Shown here in pieces: positions 26,169 through 34,984 of a stretch of 64,000 bases of DNA. Positions within the stretch are counted from its first letter, which is position 1; every line of letters starts with the position of its first letter. The notes under the pieces are model-generated. The model did not search any database. It worked only from the letters and a program-made list of their open reading frames with translations, and had not been told where the DNA came from. The position numbers and the translations under genes were made by a program. Origin of the DNA: Chloroflexota bacterium (GTDB lineage: Bacteria; Chloroflexota; Dehalococcoidia; GIF9; UBA5629); contig VGOP01000004.1 of NCBI GenBank assembly GCA_016875875.1, forward strand, positions 97,819-161,818, in the 5' to 3' direction.

Positions 26169-26658
26169 TTCCCTTTCTAAATGCCCAAAAAATGAAAATA
26201 GCCAGCACTATACTACCAACGGTGATGGCTGAGTCAGCGACGTTAAATGCCGGCCAGTGAAAATCACGCCACAGGCGAACATCAACAAAGTCGGTAACAT
26301 AACCGAAACGTAGGCGGTCTATCAGATTACCTACTGCACCACCAAAAACCAAGCCCAAAGCCGAGATACCCAGAATGCTAGACCTAGAAAGATAGCGATA
26401 AAACAGCAAAATAGTCATTAACCCGGCTATAGCGACTAGCGTTAGCAAGAAAGCTTGATTTGCAAAAAGACCAAAGGCTGAGCCAGTATTCCGCACATGG
26501 GTCAAGCTTAAGAAACTGGTTATAGACACTGTTTGATAGAGCTCTAAATGAGACCTGACCCACAGCTTACTTGTCTGGTCTAATGCCACCACAAAGGCAG
26601 CAATGATGAGGAATAATCCTCCCCACCACCCACTACCTTGCCGTTCTACTTCTGGCAT
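26140..26658 (-). CDS. lspA: Lipoprotein signal peptidase (signal peptidase II)
   Basis: Cleaves the signal peptide of prolipoproteins after lipidation. The protein, about 172 residues from MPEVERQ, has four hydrophobic helices. Family motifs are LDQTSKLWV, HVRNTGSAFGLF, and the two catalytic-Asp blocks GGAVGNLIDRL and VTDFVDV. The ATG at 26658 is chosen over a more distant upstream Met because the earlier residues are highly basic and overlap the upstream zinc-protein gene more deeply. It would process the lipoproteins encoded at 33331-35374. Confidence 0.93.
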   Translation of the reverse strand: MPEVERQGSGWWGGLFLIIAAFVVALDQTSKLWVRSHLELYQTVSITSFLSLTHVRNTGSAFGLFANQAFLLTLVAIAGLMTILLFYRYLSRSSILGISALGLVFGGAVGNLIDRLRFGYVTDFVDVRLWRDFHWPAFNVADSAITVGSIVLAIFIFWAFRKGNGNSSGARS

Positions 26659-27007
26659 TCTTCGCCTGGCGCGCTTTACACTCAAGACACAAGTTCGCTT
26701 GCGGCAATGCCTCAAGCCTAGCTGGCTCTATGGACCGACCACAAAGGTCACATATTCCATAAGTGCCAGCCTCATATTTTTTCAGAGCATGCTCCACCCC
26801 AGCTAGAGCGTCAGTCAGCTGCCTTTCCAGAGCCATCCTCTTCTCCAACTCAAAGGCTTCGGTGGCTCCCTCTTCTCGCTTTCCGAAGGGACTTCCCTCT
26901 CGCTGCTCGTCAGCAGACTTCTCCTCAGCCTTCAACCGCTGAAGCTCCTTTTTCAGACGCACCTGCTCTTGTTTCAAACGTTCATAAAGCTCAGTAAAAT
27001 TGGCCAC
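26633..27007 (-). CDS. TraR/DksA-type zinc-finger protein
   Basis: A 124-residue protein with a long N-terminal helical region (about 1-85, rich in Glu, Lys and Arg). A C-terminal four-cysteine zinc finger follows, CDLCGRSIEPARLEALPQ then CLEC. DksA-like proteins bind in the secondary channel of RNA polymerase. The coiled-coil tip aspartates of DksA are not obvious here, so a general TraR/YteA-like assignment is safer. Overlaps the lspA start by 26 bases, as in many genomes where these genes are neighbours. Confidence 0.85.
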   Translation of the reverse strand: MANFTELYERLKQEQVRLKKELQRLKAEEKSADEQREGSPFGKREEGATEAFELEKRMALERQLTDALAGVEHALKKYEAGTYGICDLCGRSIEPARLEALPQANLCLECKARQAKNARSRTAR

Positions 27008-27070
27008 AACTTAAACCTGTCTCAACATGCTGTGGAGACTATTCTAGCCTATGCTAGATAGGAAAGCAAG

Positions 27071-27838
27071 CTAGTCAACCATAAGACGTAGCTGTCGTAT
27101 AGTGCCTATCGCTTGTCCGCGCCAATGGTTATTGGCGAAGACAAAAGTCTTTTCTGCTAGACTGTTCAGCTTGCTTATCCGTGGCAACCATTCCTTCAGT
27201 TCTTCGGCTGAATAGGTATAATCATACCTTTCGTAAGCATGCTCGTGTTGCCACCACTTGGCTGCATTACGCCCGTGGAAACGCACATAACCTACATTAC
27301 TAGTAACCTCAGCCAACGGCGGCAGGAGCTTGGGCAACTGTGGCTCATCAACACAACAAAAACCAAGATTGCGGTTTCGCAGCAAATCAAAGACATCTGA
27401 CCGCAGCCATTGAGAGTTGCGAAATTCCACCACCACCGGTAAATCACCCAGCCGTTCCTGAAAAAGTTCAAGATAATCGCGATTCTGAAGGCTGAAATGA
27501 AAACTGTAGGGAAACTGAGCTAACACACAGCCCAGCTTACCGGCAGCCATAAAAGGCTGGAGTATACGGACAAATGCTGCAAAAACACTGCCATCGTGCT
27601 GGCGTTGATGTGTCATCTCTTGATTCGCTTTGATGGAGAATAAGAACCCCTCTCCAGTCTTACCAATCATAGCTTCCAGAACGGAAGGCTTAGGCAAGGC
27701 ATAAAAGGTAGAATTCAGTTCTAAGGAGTTGAATTCCCGGGCATAGTAACGAAGCCATTCCTGTCGTGGCATGCCACGAGGATAAAAGTTACCTACCCAA
27801 TCATTATAGCTGAAGCCAGACGTGCCTAAGTAAAGCAC
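27071..27838 (-). CDS. DUF72 (YecE-like) family protein
   Basis: A 255-residue TIM-barrel-like protein of the DUF72 family, whose biochemical function is not established. Typical features are YLGTSGFSYNDWVGNFYP at the start, FNSLELNSTFYALP, the FSIKANQEMTHQ strand, VVEFRNSQWLRSDVF, and VGYVRFHGRNAAKWW followed by FVFANNHWRGQAIGTIRQL near the C-terminus. Same strand as the TraR-like gene but 64 bases upstream of it. Confidence 0.88.
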   Translation of the reverse strand: MLYLGTSGFSYNDWVGNFYPRGMPRQEWLRYYAREFNSLELNSTFYALPKPSVLEAMIGKTGEGFLFSIKANQEMTHQRQHDGSVFAAFVRILQPFMAAGKLGCVLAQFPYSFHFSLQNRDYLELFQERLGDLPVVVEFRNSQWLRSDVFDLLRNRNLGFCCVDEPQLPKLLPPLAEVTSNVGYVRFHGRNAAKWWQHEHAYERYDYTYSAEELKEWLPRISKLNSLAEKTFVFANNHWRGQAIGTIRQLRLMVD

Positions 27839-27927
27839 ACCTTAGTCTAGCACAGCTGTCAGCGTAAACAAAGCTAACGCAGCTTTAAATAAAGCGGATG
27901 CAATTAAACGCTCAATTTCTTACGAAG

Positions 27928-28086
27928 TTAAATAGCCAGAATTATAGTCCATATCCCGATAATAATTAGATAAATACCAACAAGGTAGTTTAATATCCTA
28001 GGAAAAATCATCACGATAATGCCGAAGATAAGGGTTAATATACCAATTATTAAACTGCCTACGGGAGCTATAGTAATGCCAAACAT
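27928..28086 (-). CDS. Small two-helix membrane protein (DUF3096-like)
   Basis: A 52-residue protein beginning MFGITIAPVGSLIIGILTLI, too short for routine ORF calling. Two hydrophobic helices are separated by FPRILNYLVG, similar to DUF3096 proteins (about 50 residues, two helices, Pro-Arg turn). A GGAGGT sequence lies about 10 bases before the ATG at 28086. It is followed upstream by a similar small gene at 28163. Function is unknown. Confidence 0.7.
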   Translation of the reverse strand: MFGITIAPVGSLIIGILTLIFGIIVMIFPRILNYLVGIYLIIIGIWTIILAI

Positions 28087-28162
28087 AATACATTACCTCC
28101 TTTTCAAAATAAGCAATGTCCTCAGGACAAATAAAATACTACTTACACCAACGTGAATACAG

Positions 28163-28315
28163 CTACCTATTTATGAGCGCCAACACACCCCAAACAATAA
28201 GAAAAACACCAACAATGAGGTAAAGGGGTAGCCAGTTAAACAGAATCAACACGCCGGCGACTATAGCAATAATCGCCATAACTGTACCGCTTATAGTAAT
28301 GCTTTTCTTCGCCAT
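28163..28315 (-). CDS. Second small two-helix membrane protein (DUF3096-like)
   Basis: A 50-residue protein, MAKKSITISGTVMAIIAIVA onward, with two hydrophobic helices around FNWLPLYLIVG and a basic C-terminus (INR). It is distantly like its neighbour at 27928-28086 and probably arose from the same family. A strong GAAGGAGGT site lies about 9 bases before the ATG. The two form a tiny tandem, divergent from the alpha/beta hydrolase at 28510. Function unknown. Confidence 0.65.
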   Translation of the reverse strand: MAKKSITISGTVMAIIAIVAGVLILFNWLPLYLIVGVFLIVWGVLALINR

Positions 28316-28509
28316 ATGAATGAGACCTCCTTCAGTTTGGATTTACTACTTATATTATTGATTTTTGGCTATGCTGTCAATACTTTGGTTACCAGATGAA
28401 ATATGCTGCAATCAACGAGCAACATGGTTACTCATTGACCAAACTATCCTCGCTATTGTAATATCTCCACAAAACATTTTGACTTGAAGACAGAAAGGGG
28501 GATGTTTTT

Positions 28510-29469
28510 ATGAGCGCAAAAAGGCGAGGAACCACGAGCAAATGGAAATGGGTCATCATTGGTATAGTCGTGGCTGTCTTGCTTGTGCCAGTTGGGCTTT
28601 TCCTGGCAACAGACCACGAGGACAAAGAACTCAACGAAGCCACACGCGCACAGCTAGGCGGCACCTATGTCAAACTCTCTGATGGGGTGACCCATTATGA
28701 ATTACTCGGCCCGAAAGATGGGCCAGTGGTTGTTTTGGTTCACGGTGCTACCATACCGATGTGGATATGGGACCCTCAGATTGAGGCATTTATCACCGCC
28801 GGATTTCAGTTGCTTCGCTACGATATGTACGGCAGGGGCTATTCCGACCGCCCTGACGCCGACTACAATCGGGAACTCTACCGCAAGCAACTGCTCGACT
28901 TACTCGATAATCTGGGACTAAATGAACCTGTCGATTTAGTCGGGATGTCTTTAGGCGGCGCCATCGTCACCGACTTCACTGCCAACTACCCCGAGCGTGT
29001 GCAACGCTTGGTTCTAGTTGCACCAGTGGTTAATTCTGTAAGCAAAGATACTTCCATCAAGATGCTGCGCATTCCCATTCTGGGCGATTTCCTGATGCGC
29101 ATGGTGGCAGTGAAAACCGTAACCAAACGCGCCAATTCCTTAATTCAGGGAATGGACAGGGCTGATGAATACAGCAAACTCCTATATGAACAGACCACCT
29201 ACAAAGGCTTTGAAAGAGCCTCCCTTTCTATGTTTCGTGGCGATGCTATGCGAGATTATCGAGAAGCCTACCGCACAGTGGGAAAGCAAAACAGAGAGGT
29301 GATGCTCATCTGGGGAACAGAAGACACAGACATCTCTCGTGAGAGGATAGATGAAATAATAAGCGCCGTCCCGAACATTCAAGTCCATATCATTGAGGGA
29401 GTCGGCCACCAGGTGAACCTAGAAGAATCGGAGAAAGTCAACGAGCTTGTGGTCGACTTTTTGAAATAA
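28510..29469 (+). CDS. Membrane-anchored alpha/beta hydrolase
   Basis: A 319-residue protein with a basic N-terminus and one transmembrane helix (WVIIGIVVAVLLVPVGLFLA, about 14-33), then an alpha/beta-hydrolase domain. VVVLVHGATIPMWIW is the oxyanion strand. LVGMSLGGAIV is the nucleophile elbow with Ser. IWGTEDTDIS should carry the acid, and GVGHQVNLEE the catalytic His. The triad therefore looks complete. An AAAGGGGG ribosome site precedes the ATG. The substrate is unknown; esterase, lipase or dehalogenase-like activity are all possible. It converges on dnaK. Confidence 0.85.
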   Translation: MSAKRRGTTSKWKWVIIGIVVAVLLVPVGLFLATDHEDKELNEATRAQLGGTYVKLSDGVTHYELLGPKDGPVVVLVHGATIPMWIWDPQIEAFITAGFQLLRYDMYGRGYSDRPDADYNRELYRKQLLDLLDNLGLNEPVDLVGMSLGGAIVTDFTANYPERVQRLVLVAPVVNSVSKDTSIKMLRIPILGDFLMRMVAVKTVTKRANSLIQGMDRADEYSKLLYEQTTYKGFERASLSMFRGDAMRDYREAYRTVGKQNREVMLIWGTEDTDISRERIDEIISAVPNIQVHIIEGVGHQVNLEESEKVNELVVDFLK

Positions 29470-29493
29470 TAGCTTGAAAGAATAGAGCAGAAC

Positions 29494-31401
29494 TTATACT
29501 TCCCTGAACTCGCCCTCCACAGTACCCTCCTCGCCACCAGGAGGAGGTCCACCAGGAGCTTCACCTCCAGGCGCTCCACCGGGTGGAGGTGGCGTCCCAG
29601 CTTGCCCATAAACAGCAGCACCGATCTTTTGCATTACTTGAGACAGCTCCTCCGCTGTGCTGCGAACATAATTCATATCCGTGCCTTGAAGAGCCGAGCG
29701 CACAGCAGCTATCTTGCCATCTACCTCCTGTCTTAAGTCAGCCGGTATCTTGTCCCCTTGTTCGCGGAGCGTTCGTTCAGCAGTATAAACCAAGGTATCA
29801 GCCGTATTGCGAGTCTCCACCTCTTCTTTCTTTCTGGCATCTTCAGCAGCATGAGATTCAGCTTCCCTAGCCATCTTCTCCACTTCATCCTTGCTCAAAC
29901 CGCTGGAGGCAGTAATTGTAATCTTTTGCTCCTTGCCAGTGCCCTTGTCCTGCGCCCGGACGTCCAGAATGCCATCAGCACTGAAATCAAACGAAACCTC
30001 AATTTGGGGTACACCCCTCGGCGCTGGCAAAATGCCGTCAAGTACAAAACGGCCCAGAGTCCGATTATCCGCCGCCATGGGACGTTCCCCCTGCAGTACA
30101 TGGATTTCCACGCTGGGTTGACTGTCTGACGCCGTGCTAAAAATCTGGCTCTTTTTGGTGGGAATAGTAGTGTTCCGCGGAATAAGCGGCGTGGCCACAC
30201 CACCCAGCGTTTCAATACTCAAAGTAAGCGGTGTAACATCAAGCAGAAGAACATCTCTGACATCTCCCTTAATCACACCTGCCTGGATAGCAGCGCCCAA
30301 TGCCACCACCTCATCAGGATTAACACCTTTAACCGGCTCCTTGCCAAAAAACTGGCGCACCATGTCCTGGACCTTTGGCATTCTTGTTTGACCGCCAACT
30401 AGAATGACATCGCTTACCTGAGCCGCAGTAATTTTGGCATCAGTCAACGCTTTACGGCACGGTTCTATGCTCCTTTCCAGCAAGTCCATGGACAACTGCT
30501 CCAGCTTGGCTCGCGTCAGAGTTATATTCAAGTGCTTGGGCCCAGAGGCATCGGCCGTGATGAAAGGCAAATTTATATCCGTCTGACCAACTGTGGATAA
30601 CTCACGCTTGGCTTTCTCGCCAGCATCCTTTAGACGCTGCAACGCCATCCTGTCCTGTTTCAAGTCTACGCCCGATTCCTTCTTAAACTCATCGCATAGC
30701 CAGTCCATAATTTTTTGGTCTATATCATCGCCACCGAGATGAGTATCACCATTCGTTGACTTAACCTGGAATTGGCCTTCACCAAGTTCGAGTATGGAAA
30801 TATCAAACGTGCCACCGCCGAGGTCATAGACAGCGATAGTTTCCTCCTGCTTCTTATCCAGCCCGTAAGCCAAAGCTGAAGCGGTTGGCTCATTTACTAT
30901 GCGTATCACATTCAACCCCGCGATGGTGCCAGCATCCTTGGTCGCCTGGCGCTGGCTGTCATTGAAATAGGCCGGCACCGTAACCACCGCATCGGTGACC
31001 TTCTCGCCGAGGTAAGCTTCAGCATCAATTTTCAGCTTCTGCAAAATCATGGCTGAGATTTCCGGCGGACTGTACTGCTTGCCCCCCATCACTACCCAGG
31101 CATCACCATTGCTGGCTTCAACTATTTTGTAAGGTAGTCGCTTTATATCATTCTGAACTTCGGAGTCTTTGAACTTGCGACCCATGAGCCTTTTCACACT
31201 GAAGATAGTGTTCTCGGGATTGGTAATCGCCTGCCGCTTTGCCAATAATCCCACCAGCCGCTCACCCTTCTTGTCAATAGCCACTACCGAAGGTGTTAGC
31301 CTCTCCCCCTCAGCATTGGGGATTATTTTCGGCTCACCACCTTCCATAACTGCCACCAAACTAAATGTGGTGCCTAAATCAATACCAACTGCTTTGCCCA
31401 T
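29494..31401 (-). CDS. dnaK: Chaperone protein DnaK (Hsp70)
   Basis: A 635-residue Hsp70. The ATPase domain has [17 protein letters not shown] at the start, [18 protein letters not shown], and [14 protein letters not shown]. The linker [19 protein letters not shown] leads to the substrate-binding domain and helical lid. The Gly/Pro-rich C-terminal tail ends EGEFREV rather than the common EEVD-like or EVVDAE ending. An AGGAGG site precedes the ATG. Last gene of hrcA-grpE-dnaK. Confidence 0.97.
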   Translation of the reverse strand: MGKAVGIDLGTTFSLVAVMEGGEPKIIPNAEGERLTPSVVAIDKKGERLVGLLAKRQAITNPENTIFSVKRLMGRKFKDSEVQNDIKRLPYKIVEASNGDAWVVMGGKQYSPPEISAMILQKLKIDAEAYLGEKVTDAVVTVPAYFNDSQRQATKDAGTIAGLNVIRIVNEPTASALAYGLDKKQEETIAVYDLGGGTFDISILELGEGQFQVKSTNGDTHLGGDDIDQKIMDWLCDEFKKESGVDLKQDRMALQRLKDAGEKAKRELSTVGQTDINLPFITADASGPKHLNITLTRAKLEQLSMDLLERSIEPCRKALTDAKITAAQVSDVILVGGQTRMPKVQDMVRQFFGKEPVKGVNPDEVVALGAAIQAGVIKGDVRDVLLLDVTPLTLSIETLGGVATPLIPRNTTIPTKKSQIFSTASDSQPSVEIHVLQGERPMAADNRTLGRFVLDGILPAPRGVPQIEVSFDFSADGILDVRAQDKGTGKEQKITITASSGLSKDEVEKMAREAESHAAEDARKKEEVETRNTADTLVYTAERTLREQGDKIPADLRQEVDGKIAAVRSALQGTDMNYVRSTAEELSQVMQKIGAAVYGQAGTPPPPGGAPGGEAPGGPPPGGEEGTVEGEFREV

Positions 31402-31448
31402 CTTGTCCTCCTTCTGACACTAAATTTTTTATGACTTTTCTCATTTTT

Positions 31449-32027
31449 CTAACCCTTTTCCGCAGTTAAATCTTCCTCATCCTGTTTAGTCGATTCCGTG
31501 GCCGATGATTCGCCACCCTTCCCCACCACCACCTGTGATGCCCGAAGTAATTTGTCCTTCAGTTTATACCCTTTTCGAACCTCATCTAGCACCTCGCCTT
31601 CAGCACCCTCATGCTGGGCTACTGCTTCATGGAGACTCGGATCGAATATCTCACCCACACACTTCATTTCGGCCAGCCCATGTTTACTCAAAACATCTAA
31701 TAACATCTTCTGAATTTGCCTGAAGCCGGTAAGCCAACTGAGACCTTTGCCCTCAGGAGCAGCTCCTTCAAAAGCACGGTCAAAAGCATCCAACACTGGT
31801 AATATATCACAAACCAGCATGGAGTTGGCCCAATGTATGAGCTCTTTTTTCTCTTGTTCTTCACGTGTTTTATAGTTTCGAAAATCAGCCTCAGTCCTCT
31901 GCCAGTTGGCTAAATACCGTTCAGCCTTCTCTTTCTCCTGAGCAAGGGCTTCTTTTAAAGACTCAATATTCTCTTCGGCTAGCTCAGGCGCTTCACTCTC
32001 AGATGCCACTCTGTCTTCTTCAACCAA
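31449..32027 (-). CDS. grpE: Nucleotide exchange factor GrpE
   Basis: Releases ADP from DnaK. The 192-residue protein has an acidic N-terminus, a long helix (about 20-75, KAERYLANWQRTEADFRNYK), a four-helix-bundle segment, and a C-terminal beta domain containing the signature region PSLHEAVAQHEGAEGEVLDE and YKLKDKLLRASQVVVGKG. Lies between hrcA and dnaK with short gaps, so it belongs to the HrcA-controlled operon. Confidence 0.95.
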   Translation of the reverse strand: MVEEDRVASESEAPELAEENIESLKEALAQEKEKAERYLANWQRTEADFRNYKTREEQEKKELIHWANSMLVCDILPVLDAFDRAFEGAAPEGKGLSWLTGFRQIQKMLLDVLSKHGLAEMKCVGEIFDPSLHEAVAQHEGAEGEVLDEVRKGYKLKDKLLRASQVVVGKGGESSATESTKQDEEDLTAEKG

Positions 32028-32050
32028 TCTATAGCCTCCTTATAACAAAT

Positions 32051-33088
32051 CTAATCGCCGCGGTAAATTCCAGCCACCAGATCGCTTAATACCCCAGACA
32101 TATAGGACACTATAGAAATAGCTCGGCTGTAATCCATCCGAGTTGGACCGATAACACCAACGGTGCCACCAACCTGGCCAGGTATACCATAGCGACTGAA
32201 AACCAAACTCAAATCACGTAATGTCTGAACTTGATTCTCTTCACCGATCAGAACCTGTACGCCAACATCGCTCGACCGCAGGGAGAAAGCGGAGTTAAGC
32301 CACTCTTTCGTCTCCATCAGCTCCATGATACTCAACATCCTGTCCTTTTGAGCAAACTCAGGTTGGCCAAGCATCAAGCGCAATCCTTCAAGGTAAGATT
32401 CCTCATATTCTAGCTCATCCTCGGCAGACATCATGTCAGTCACGGCTTCAATTACTTGCTCCTCTTCCGAGGAAAGCCCTACCTTTTTAGTTTTAATTAA
32501 GATCTCAGAGCTTGTTAGCCCAGAATAAACAGCATTCAGTTTATTAGCCATGATTGTTAGCTGTTCCTGCGTTACTGGCTTATCGAATGACAATAGTTGC
32601 CTCTTCAATATAGCCTCCCTGAGCACCAGAACCATAAGAGCCACGAACTCCTGCATTGCCACCAATTCCACATGCCAGAATCGACATTGCCTTGGCTTGG
32701 GATAAGTGACCAAAGCTGCATTCTTGGCTAAACGTGCCAAGATGGTTGCTGCCAGCTTCAGCCATCTATCAAATTCCTCTTCCACTTCACGGAAAAGCTT
32801 ACTGATGCGATACTGCTCCTCCAAGGGAAGCTCGGCTTCATTAGCCAGCGACTCTACATAATGACGATACCCCTTGTCTAAAGGCATACTGCCAGCCGAT
32901 GTATGGGGTCGGCTAATATAGCCCTCCTCTTCAAGATAGGCCATGTCATTGCGAATAGTAGCCGGGCTCACCCCTAGCTGATAATTTCGAAAAATAGTCT
33001 CCGACGCTACAGGCACTGCTGTAGCAATATACTCACTGACTATTATTCTCAGAACAGCTTCTCTTCTCTTAGTCAAACCTTTCAACAT
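32051..33088 (-). CDS. hrcA: Heat-inducible transcription repressor HrcA
   Basis: Binds CIRCE operators and represses chaperone genes at normal temperature. The 345-residue protein has the N-terminal winged helix (VLRIIVSEYIATAVPVASET, SPATIRNDMAYLEEEGYISR, PHTSAGSMPLDKGYRHYV) typical of HrcA, then a GAF-like domain and a C-terminal region ending GVIGPTRMDYSRAISIVSYM. It is the first gene of the operon and has a near-perfect CIRCE immediately before its start, so it should be autoregulated. Confidence 0.96.
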   Translation of the reverse strand: MLKGLTKRREAVLRIIVSEYIATAVPVASETIFRNYQLGVSPATIRNDMAYLEEEGYISRPHTSAGSMPLDKGYRHYVESLANEAELPLEEQYRISKLFREVEEEFDRWLKLAATILARLAKNAALVTYPKPRQCRFWHVELVAMQEFVALMVLVLREAILKRQLLSFDKPVTQEQLTIMANKLNAVYSGLTSSEILIKTKKVGLSSEEEQVIEAVTDMMSAEDELEYEESYLEGLRLMLGQPEFAQKDRMLSIMELMETKEWLNSAFSLRSSDVGVQVLIGEENQVQTLRDLSLVFSRYGIPGQVGGTVGVIGPTRMDYSRAISIVSYMSGVLSDLVAGIYRGD

Positions 33089-33091
33089 TTT

Positions 33092-33118
33092 TTAGCACTC
33101 TCCCCCAAAGACTGCTAA
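33092..33118 (-). promoter_or_regulatory. CIRCE operator of the hrcA-grpE-dnaK operon
   Basis: TTAGCACTC, nine bases, GACTGCTAA (plus-strand reading): the consensus TTAGCACTC-N9-GAGTGCTAA with one mismatch in one arm. It starts four bases before the hrcA ATG. On the coding strand the spacer and arm contain GGGGGAGAG, which probably acts as the ribosome site, so operator and ribosome site overlap. Confidence 0.93.
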
Positions 33119-33125
33119 CTACTAT

Positions 33126-33154
33126 AATTTACCACTATATCAACAATATGTCAA
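33126..33154 (-). promoter_or_regulatory. Promoter of hrcA-grpE-dnaK
   Basis: Minus-strand TTGACA (33149-33154), 17 bases, TAAATT (33126-33131). The CIRCE begins within about 10 bases downstream of the -10 box, as expected for repression by HrcA. Confidence 0.75.
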
Positions 33155-33188
33155 AACCTAAAAATAGGGGCTACTTACTTATGTAGCT

Positions 33189-33206
33189 GCGAGGCTTTAG
33201 CCTCGC
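33189..33206. repeat. Short palindromic hairpin
   Basis: GCGAGGCT-TT-AGCCTCGC, an 8-bp perfect stem with a two-base centre, lies between the hrcA promoter and the PKD lipoprotein gene. Palindromes of this style are often dispersed intergenic repeats; no U-run follows. Confidence 0.45.
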
Positions 33207-33276
33207 TAAAGAAAGGCAATCCTGAAGTGGCGCAACTGGATTGAAAATGGATTATTGATAAACACTCCTAAAAATA

Positions 33277-33304
33277 TATAAGGTGGCCTTAAGGCCACCT
33301 TATA
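33277..33304 (-). terminator. Perfect 28-bp palindrome downstream of the PKD lipoprotein gene
   Basis: TATAAGGTGGCCTT followed by AAGGCCACCTTATA forms a perfect inverted repeat. On the minus strand it is followed by ATATTTTTAG, so it could act as a terminator for the lipoprotein gene whose stop is at 33331. Confidence 0.6.
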
Positions 33305-33330
33305 CAACATACAACAAAAAATTCAGGTGG

Positions 33331-34485
33331 TTATCTTTCTGAATAGGTGACCTCGAGAATAACCTCTGACCACTCTATCAATTGAGCTACACTGTTGCCG
33401 TTAGTCTTCTTCATAAATAGAGCTTCAACCTGAAAGTGAGTGGCAGCCGCAGCGGCAAGATGGACTATGTCAGGAGTGACGTCTACTATAGTCGGTGGTT
33501 GAGTAAAAAGCGTAGAGGAATACTGCAATTGCGTGCCAGTATACCAGAATTCGGGCAGCTTGTCACCATATTTAACATTCCACAAACGCATACCGGCAAG
33601 CCCCGTAGTGGCCGGGAACGGATCACTAACTACGCTCCTAGTGGTAAACCTGAGATTGGCATTTTCTATTTTCTTTCCCGCCAGGCTCCAGATATCGAAG
33701 CTCCAGAAAGCACAATATCCTCTATTCTTCTCATCATCCCCAGCTATAGTCCGGGAATTATCTTTATCACCTTCAGAATCTACTGTGCCAGTTTCCTCGG
33801 CAATCGGTCTGATGGTTACGGTTTTAGTAACTGTTGACACGGTGACCATCACATTACCCTTGGTTTCGCCACCTTTGCCATCGCTAACAGTTACCGTGAT
33901 GTTGAAATTCCCACCTTTATTCGGTGCTATCCAGGTAACTCTGTTGCCTACCCCGGTGATATCCCCCTCACTAGCCGACCAGCTATATCTGACCGCGTCG
34001 CCATCAGGGTCACTAGCAACACAGGTAAGCATCGTACTCTCCCCGTACAGCACCCCGGATGGGCTGGCATCAAAGCTAGAAATTATCGGCGACTGATTAG
34101 CACCAACTGTCACAGGTAAACTAGCCTGTGACGAACCACCTTTGCCGTCCTCCACGGTGACCGTGATGGTTTAAGTCCCGTAATTCGGCGGAGCTTTCCA
34201 GATAACGGAGGGCCCAGCACCGCTAAAATCACCCCCTGTGCATGCCCACCTGAAATCTAACTGATCACCATCTGCGTCCTGAGCTATACACTTAACCTCA
34301 GTGTTGCCTGAAGGATAAAGCTGTGTCTTCGCCGCTACTAGGCTGGCGATTACTGGCGGTTGATTACCGCTCGGCATCGATGGCGGCGTCGCCTGGCGCG
34401 GGCCGCAAGCCCCACCCAGCATGACCGCCACAGCCAGCATAACCAGGACTATAGTGAAACTAACTCTAAAAATACTCATCCTCAT
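33331..34485 (-). pseudogene. PKD-domain lipoprotein gene interrupted by an in-frame TAA
   Basis: Reading from 34485, a lipoprotein signal (MRMSIFRVSFTIVLVMLAVA, lipobox LGGAC) and the first PKD-like domain end at KAPPNYGT followed by TAA (34171-34173). The same frame then continues with TITVTVEDGKGGSSQASLPV, a second PKD domain, and a C-terminal beta domain of about 160 residues (RPIAEETGTVDSEGDKDNSR onward). The paralogue at 34985-35374 has DYGDYHIMVV, so the stop replaces a Tyr codon. Possible explanations are a nonsense mutation, readthrough or a base error. Intact, it would be a 384-residue surface lipoprotein. Confidence 0.8.
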
Positions 34486-34559
34486 TTACCTCCTTACGTA
34501 AAAGTATACTTCAACTCAACACTGTTAACAATCAGAGCGACCCGTGCCAATCATCAAGA

Positions 34560-34943
34560 CTATTGCTTTGTGCTAGCCGCAATGTCATAGCTTGTAATCT
34601 TCCAGGCATCAGGGCCAATAGTCGTAATGCTGAAATCCCATATCTCACCCGGGCGCAGATTCTCCCTAATAGCTGACGCCTTGGCAATGAGACTTTTGTT
34701 CTTATCATAGAAATTGACTGCTATCGTGCCGAATTTTATGTCCATATTGCCAACGTTCTGAGCTCTGCCAATGACCACTGCCGTGCTTTGAGGTGCACTT
34801 CCAGCGAACTCACGCACCGTCATGCTATGGCTCAATATCTTCAACTCTCCATCATCGCCTACCCCTAGTTCAGCACACCCAGCAGAACTTACTGTTAAAA
34901 TCAGCACCAATACTGCAGCTACAACCCTAGCTGTCCTCTTCAT
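34560..34943 (-). CDS. Lipoprotein with an FxLYD-like domain
   Basis: From the ATG at 34943 (AGGAGA upstream) the protein is 127 residues. A signal peptide with lipobox SSAGC (MKRTARVVAAVLVLILTVSS...) is followed by a beta domain. This domain, with VVIGRAQNVGNMDIKFGTIA, VNFYDKNKSLIAKASA and LRPGEIWDFSI, resembles FxLYD-type extracellular domains. It lies between two PKD lipoprotein genes on the same strand. Role unknown; a surface or periplasm-facing location is expected. Confidence 0.75.
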   Translation of the reverse strand: MKRTARVVAAVLVLILTVSSAGCAELGVGDDGELKILSHSMTVREFAGSAPQSTAVVIGRAQNVGNMDIKFGTIAVNFYDKNKSLIAKASAIRENLRPGEIWDFSITTIGPDAWKITSYDIAASTKQ

Positions 34944-34984
34944 TATCTCCTGCTCTCCTTGCAACTTAACCCATCTCATTTCCA

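Noticed and set aside
34171..34173. TAA read as a sense codon (altered genetic code)
   Set aside because: TAA is used as a normal terminator by other genes in the window (hsp20, secA, the restriction nuclease), so a reassigned codon is unlikely.
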